Source: an uncultured Alcanivoracaceae bacterium (GTDB lineage: Bacteria > Pseudomonadota > Gammaproteobacteria > Pseudomonadales > Alcanivoracaceae). Taken from it: DNA of 14,747 nt. Positions 13,314-14,747 of this stretch are shown one piece after another (position 1 is the first letter of the stretch; each line of letters opens with the position of its first letter). The stretch is from assembly GCA_937943665.1 (NCBI GenBank), contig CALEAR010000140.1:1-14747 (forward strand), written 5' to 3'. The notes beneath the pieces are model-generated. The model saw only the letters and a list, made by a program, of their open reading frames with translations, did no database searches and had not been told where the DNA came from. A program made the position numbers and the translations under genes.

Positions 13314-14248
13314 GCTTAGTGGTTCTCAAAGCACAGGGGCAAAGCTTGTTGGTGGATCGTGGGCGCACAGGTGCACAAGCCATGGGGCTTAGCCAAGGCG
13401 GTGCCTTAGATGAGTACAGTTATTTATGGGCTAACCGTCTATTGGGCAACTCCCCTTCTGCTGCTGCGGTGGAAATCACACTGGGCCAACTTACCTTAAA
13501 AGCTCAAGCTAGCACTAACCTTGCCTTCACCGGCGCGCAGATTCCTGTGTGGGTCAACCGTACCCCCATTCCTCCCTGGAGCACCGTGAGCATTGCTGAA
13601 GGTGATGTTATTGAAGTGGGCTTTTACCAAGGGCAAGGTACCCGCTTATATATGGCAGTGAAAGGCGGCTTCCAAGCACCAGAGTTTTTTTCCTCGAAAA
13701 GCTGTGTACCTAGGGAGCAGCTCGGCGGCCACAATGAAGGACAAGTGATCCAAGTGGGGGATGCGCTTCACTTCCAACCCACGCCCCCTTTAACAAAACA
13801 TCGCCTCACCCCACCAGGGTTAAGAAAGCTGCCCTCTGAAACACTTACGCTGCGCTATATCCCTGGGTATCAATACGAAGAGTTTCCAGCAGCAGCTCGG
13901 CAGCGTTTTAATGAGACAACCTTCACCTTAAGCCCCCATATGGATCGCATGGGGTTTCGCTTAAGTGGCCCCGAACTCCCCACCCCAACCCAACAAATCA
14001 CCTCAGAGGGGATCGCCCTAGGCAGCATTCAAATCACCCCAGATGGCCAACCTATTGTGTTAATGCAGGATCGACAAAATATTGGCGGCTACCCCAAAAT
14101 TGGTGTGATTTATCGTGTGGATATGGGATTACTGGCCCAATGTGCTCCCGGCCACCGCCTACGCTTTCAAGAGGGTAACGTGGAAGAAGCTTGGCACTTA
14201 CTACAACAAAGGGAGGCCTTTTTTCGCCACCATATGCACCGACCTTAA
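13310..14248 (+). CDS. pxpC: 5-oxoprolinase subunit C (KipA-like, AHS2 domain)
   Basis: The third 5-oxoprolinase subunit, 312 residues, of the biotin-dependent-carboxyltransferase-like (AHS2) family. It shows the typical N-terminus SLLVDRGRTGAQAMGLSQGG with LDEYSYLWANRLLGN. Further marks are AAAVEITLGQLTL, the central LYMAVKGGFQAPEFFSSKS, PHMDRMGFRLSG, and the C-terminal PDGQPIVLMQDRQNIGGYPK segment. It starts at a GTG that overlaps the pxpB stop by four bases behind a perfect AGGAGG. No classical terminator is seen after it; a long imperfect inverted repeat begins 33 bases downstream. Confidence 0.96.
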   Translation: MSLVVLKAQGQSLLVDRGRTGAQAMGLSQGGALDEYSYLWANRLLGNSPSAAAVEITLGQLTLKAQASTNLAFTGAQIPVWVNRTPIPPWSTVSIAEGDVIEVGFYQGQGTRLYMAVKGGFQAPEFFSSKSCVPREQLGGHNEGQVIQVGDALHFQPTPPLTKHRLTPPGLRKLPSETLTLRYIPGYQYEEFPAAARQRFNETTFTLSPHMDRMGFRLSGPELPTPTQQITSEGIALGSIQITPDGQPIVLMQDRQNIGGYPKIGVIYRVDMGLLAQCAPGHRLRFQEGNVEEAWHLLQQREAFFRHHMHRP

Positions 14249-14280
14249 CCTCCATATGCCAAAAAGCCTGTGGGTGTAAA

Positions 14281-14347
14281 ATAAAAGCCATAGGCCCATC
14301 CATGAAAAACGGTACTATGCCTGCCCTATGGCAAAGGATGCTTTTAT
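14281..14347 (+). promoter_or_regulatory. Long bulged inverted repeat between pxpC and the PhaC-like gene
   Basis: GCCATAGG (14287-14294) pairs with CCTATGGC (14325-14332), and ATAAAAGC (14281-14288) pairs with GCTTTTAT (14340-14347). The two pairings share a GC, so together they give a bulged stem of about 14 pairs, or two alternatives that exclude each other. It ends 24 bases before the start codon. It could be a 5' leader structure, a weak terminator for pxpABC, or operator DNA. Confidence 0.45.
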
Positions 14348-14371
14348 CACCATAACAAGAGGCAACAAGGT

Positions 14372-14747
14372 ATGTCTTTAAGAAAACGGGTGAAGTGGAG
14401 CCTGAAGGCGCTTAGCACAGCCTATGAACGCCGACGCTACCCAGAAAAATTCATCCAAGTAAACAAAACACCTTGGGAAGAAATTTACCGCGATGGCATT
14501 ATGTCCGTAAGGCACTATCAGCTGCCTGCCTTAGAGGCTGTACAAGTGGGTGAAGAACGCTTGCCCGTTCCCCAGCAACACCACGCCATCCCCCTGCTAT
14601 TGGTGCCTGCCCTGGGTATTCATTCCTGGACTTATGACATTATGCCCACGCGCAGCATGGTGCGGTATTTAATGGCTCGGGGTTTTGAGGTATATCTCAT
14701 TGATTGGGGCTCCCCTTCGCATTCAAATCGTCATCTAAGCTTATCCA
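14372..14747 (+). CDS. PHA-synthase-like alpha/beta hydrolase, N-terminal part (runs off the right edge)
   Basis: The first 125 residues of a protein that continues past the window. LLLVPALGIHSWTYDIMP followed by RSMVRYLMARGFEVYLIDWG is characteristic of the PhaC / COG3243 alpha/beta-hydrolase group: the RSxVRxLxxxGxxVYLIDWG pattern marks the start of the catalytic core. The N-terminus is short and basic (MSLRKRVKWSLKAL), with a YERRRYPEKF stretch, and lacks the long N-terminal domain of class I synthases, so a class III-like or non-polymerising relative is possible. The catalytic Cys, Asp and His lie beyond the edge. AAGAGG is nine bases upstream of the ATG. With the acyl-CoA ligase and SDR at the other end it hints at hydroxyacyl or storage-lipid metabolism; that link is inference. 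Confidence 0.78.
   Translation, partial: MSLRKRVKWSLKALSTAYERRRYPEKFIQVNKTPWEEIYRDGIMSVRHYQLPALEAVQVGEERLPVPQQHHAIPLLLVPALGIHSWTYDIMPTRSMVRYLMARGFEVYLIDWGSPSHSNRHLSLS

Noticed and set aside
1..14747. CRISPR array, tRNA, mobile element or phage signature
   Set aside because: No regularly spaced direct repeats, cloverleaf-like sequence, transposase, integrase or flanking duplications were seen by eye on either strand.

Overview
The window looks like a chromosomal stretch of a Gram-negative, probably marine, gammaproteobacterium. The evidence is System I cytochrome c maturation (ccmABCDE), a TonB-ExbB-ExbD system whose ExbB has a signal peptide, heme-type bacterioferritin with Bfd, Fur-box-like sites, and lipid and PHA-type enzymes. 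I cannot name the genus. I see no IS element, tRNA, rRNA, CRISPR array or phage gene. Coding density is high, and no gene-free stretch exceeds about 180 bases.

Layout. (1) Positions 1-3286 hold a lipid-type module arranged around a 151-bp divergent spacer. Leftward run a TetR regulator and an acyl-CoA synthetase that leaves the window at base 1. Rightward run a short-chain dehydrogenase (with the catalytic Lys replaced by Asn) and, overlapping it, a PF10118-type predicted metal-dependent hydrolase. A 17-bp imperfect palindrome in the spacer is the best operator candidate. (2) Positions 3295-4372 (minus strand) hold an ArsR-family repressor and yggS, which encodes the PLP-homeostasis protein. 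They are separated by one base. The repressor has two Cys at exactly the spacing of the BigR/SqrR persulfide sensors. (3) Positions 4496-7585 (minus) hold iron genes: bfd-bfr behind a strong Fur-box-like site that overlaps a good promoter, a terminator, then a second Fur-box-like site ahead of exbB-exbD-tonB, whose frames overlap. (4) Positions 7625-10594 (minus) hold ccmABCDE, with an extended -10 promoter and a strong intrinsic terminator right after ccmE. The later genes ccmF, G and H are therefore not in this cluster. CcmC carries a 69-residue N-terminal extension. (5) Positions 10736-11770 (plus) hold a 344-residue protein I do not recognise, divergent from ccmA. (6) Positions 11884-14248 (plus) hold pxpA-pxpB-pxpC, the 5-oxoprolinase, with 4-base overlaps. 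(7) From 14372 to the right edge runs the N-terminal part of a PhaC-like alpha/beta hydrolase, preceded by a long inverted-repeat structure.

How the parts fit. Regions 3 and 4 are linked by iron and heme: TonB energises iron uptake, Bfr stores iron, Bfd helps release it, and Ccm delivers heme to c-type cytochromes. Regions 1 and 7 suggest fatty-acyl or hydroxyacyl metabolism. No single obviously new system stands out. The best leads are the Lys-less SDR paired with PF10118, the predicted persulfide-sensing repressor coupled to yggS, the extended CcmC, the hairpin abutting the bfr ribosome-binding site, and the unknown protein beside ccmA.
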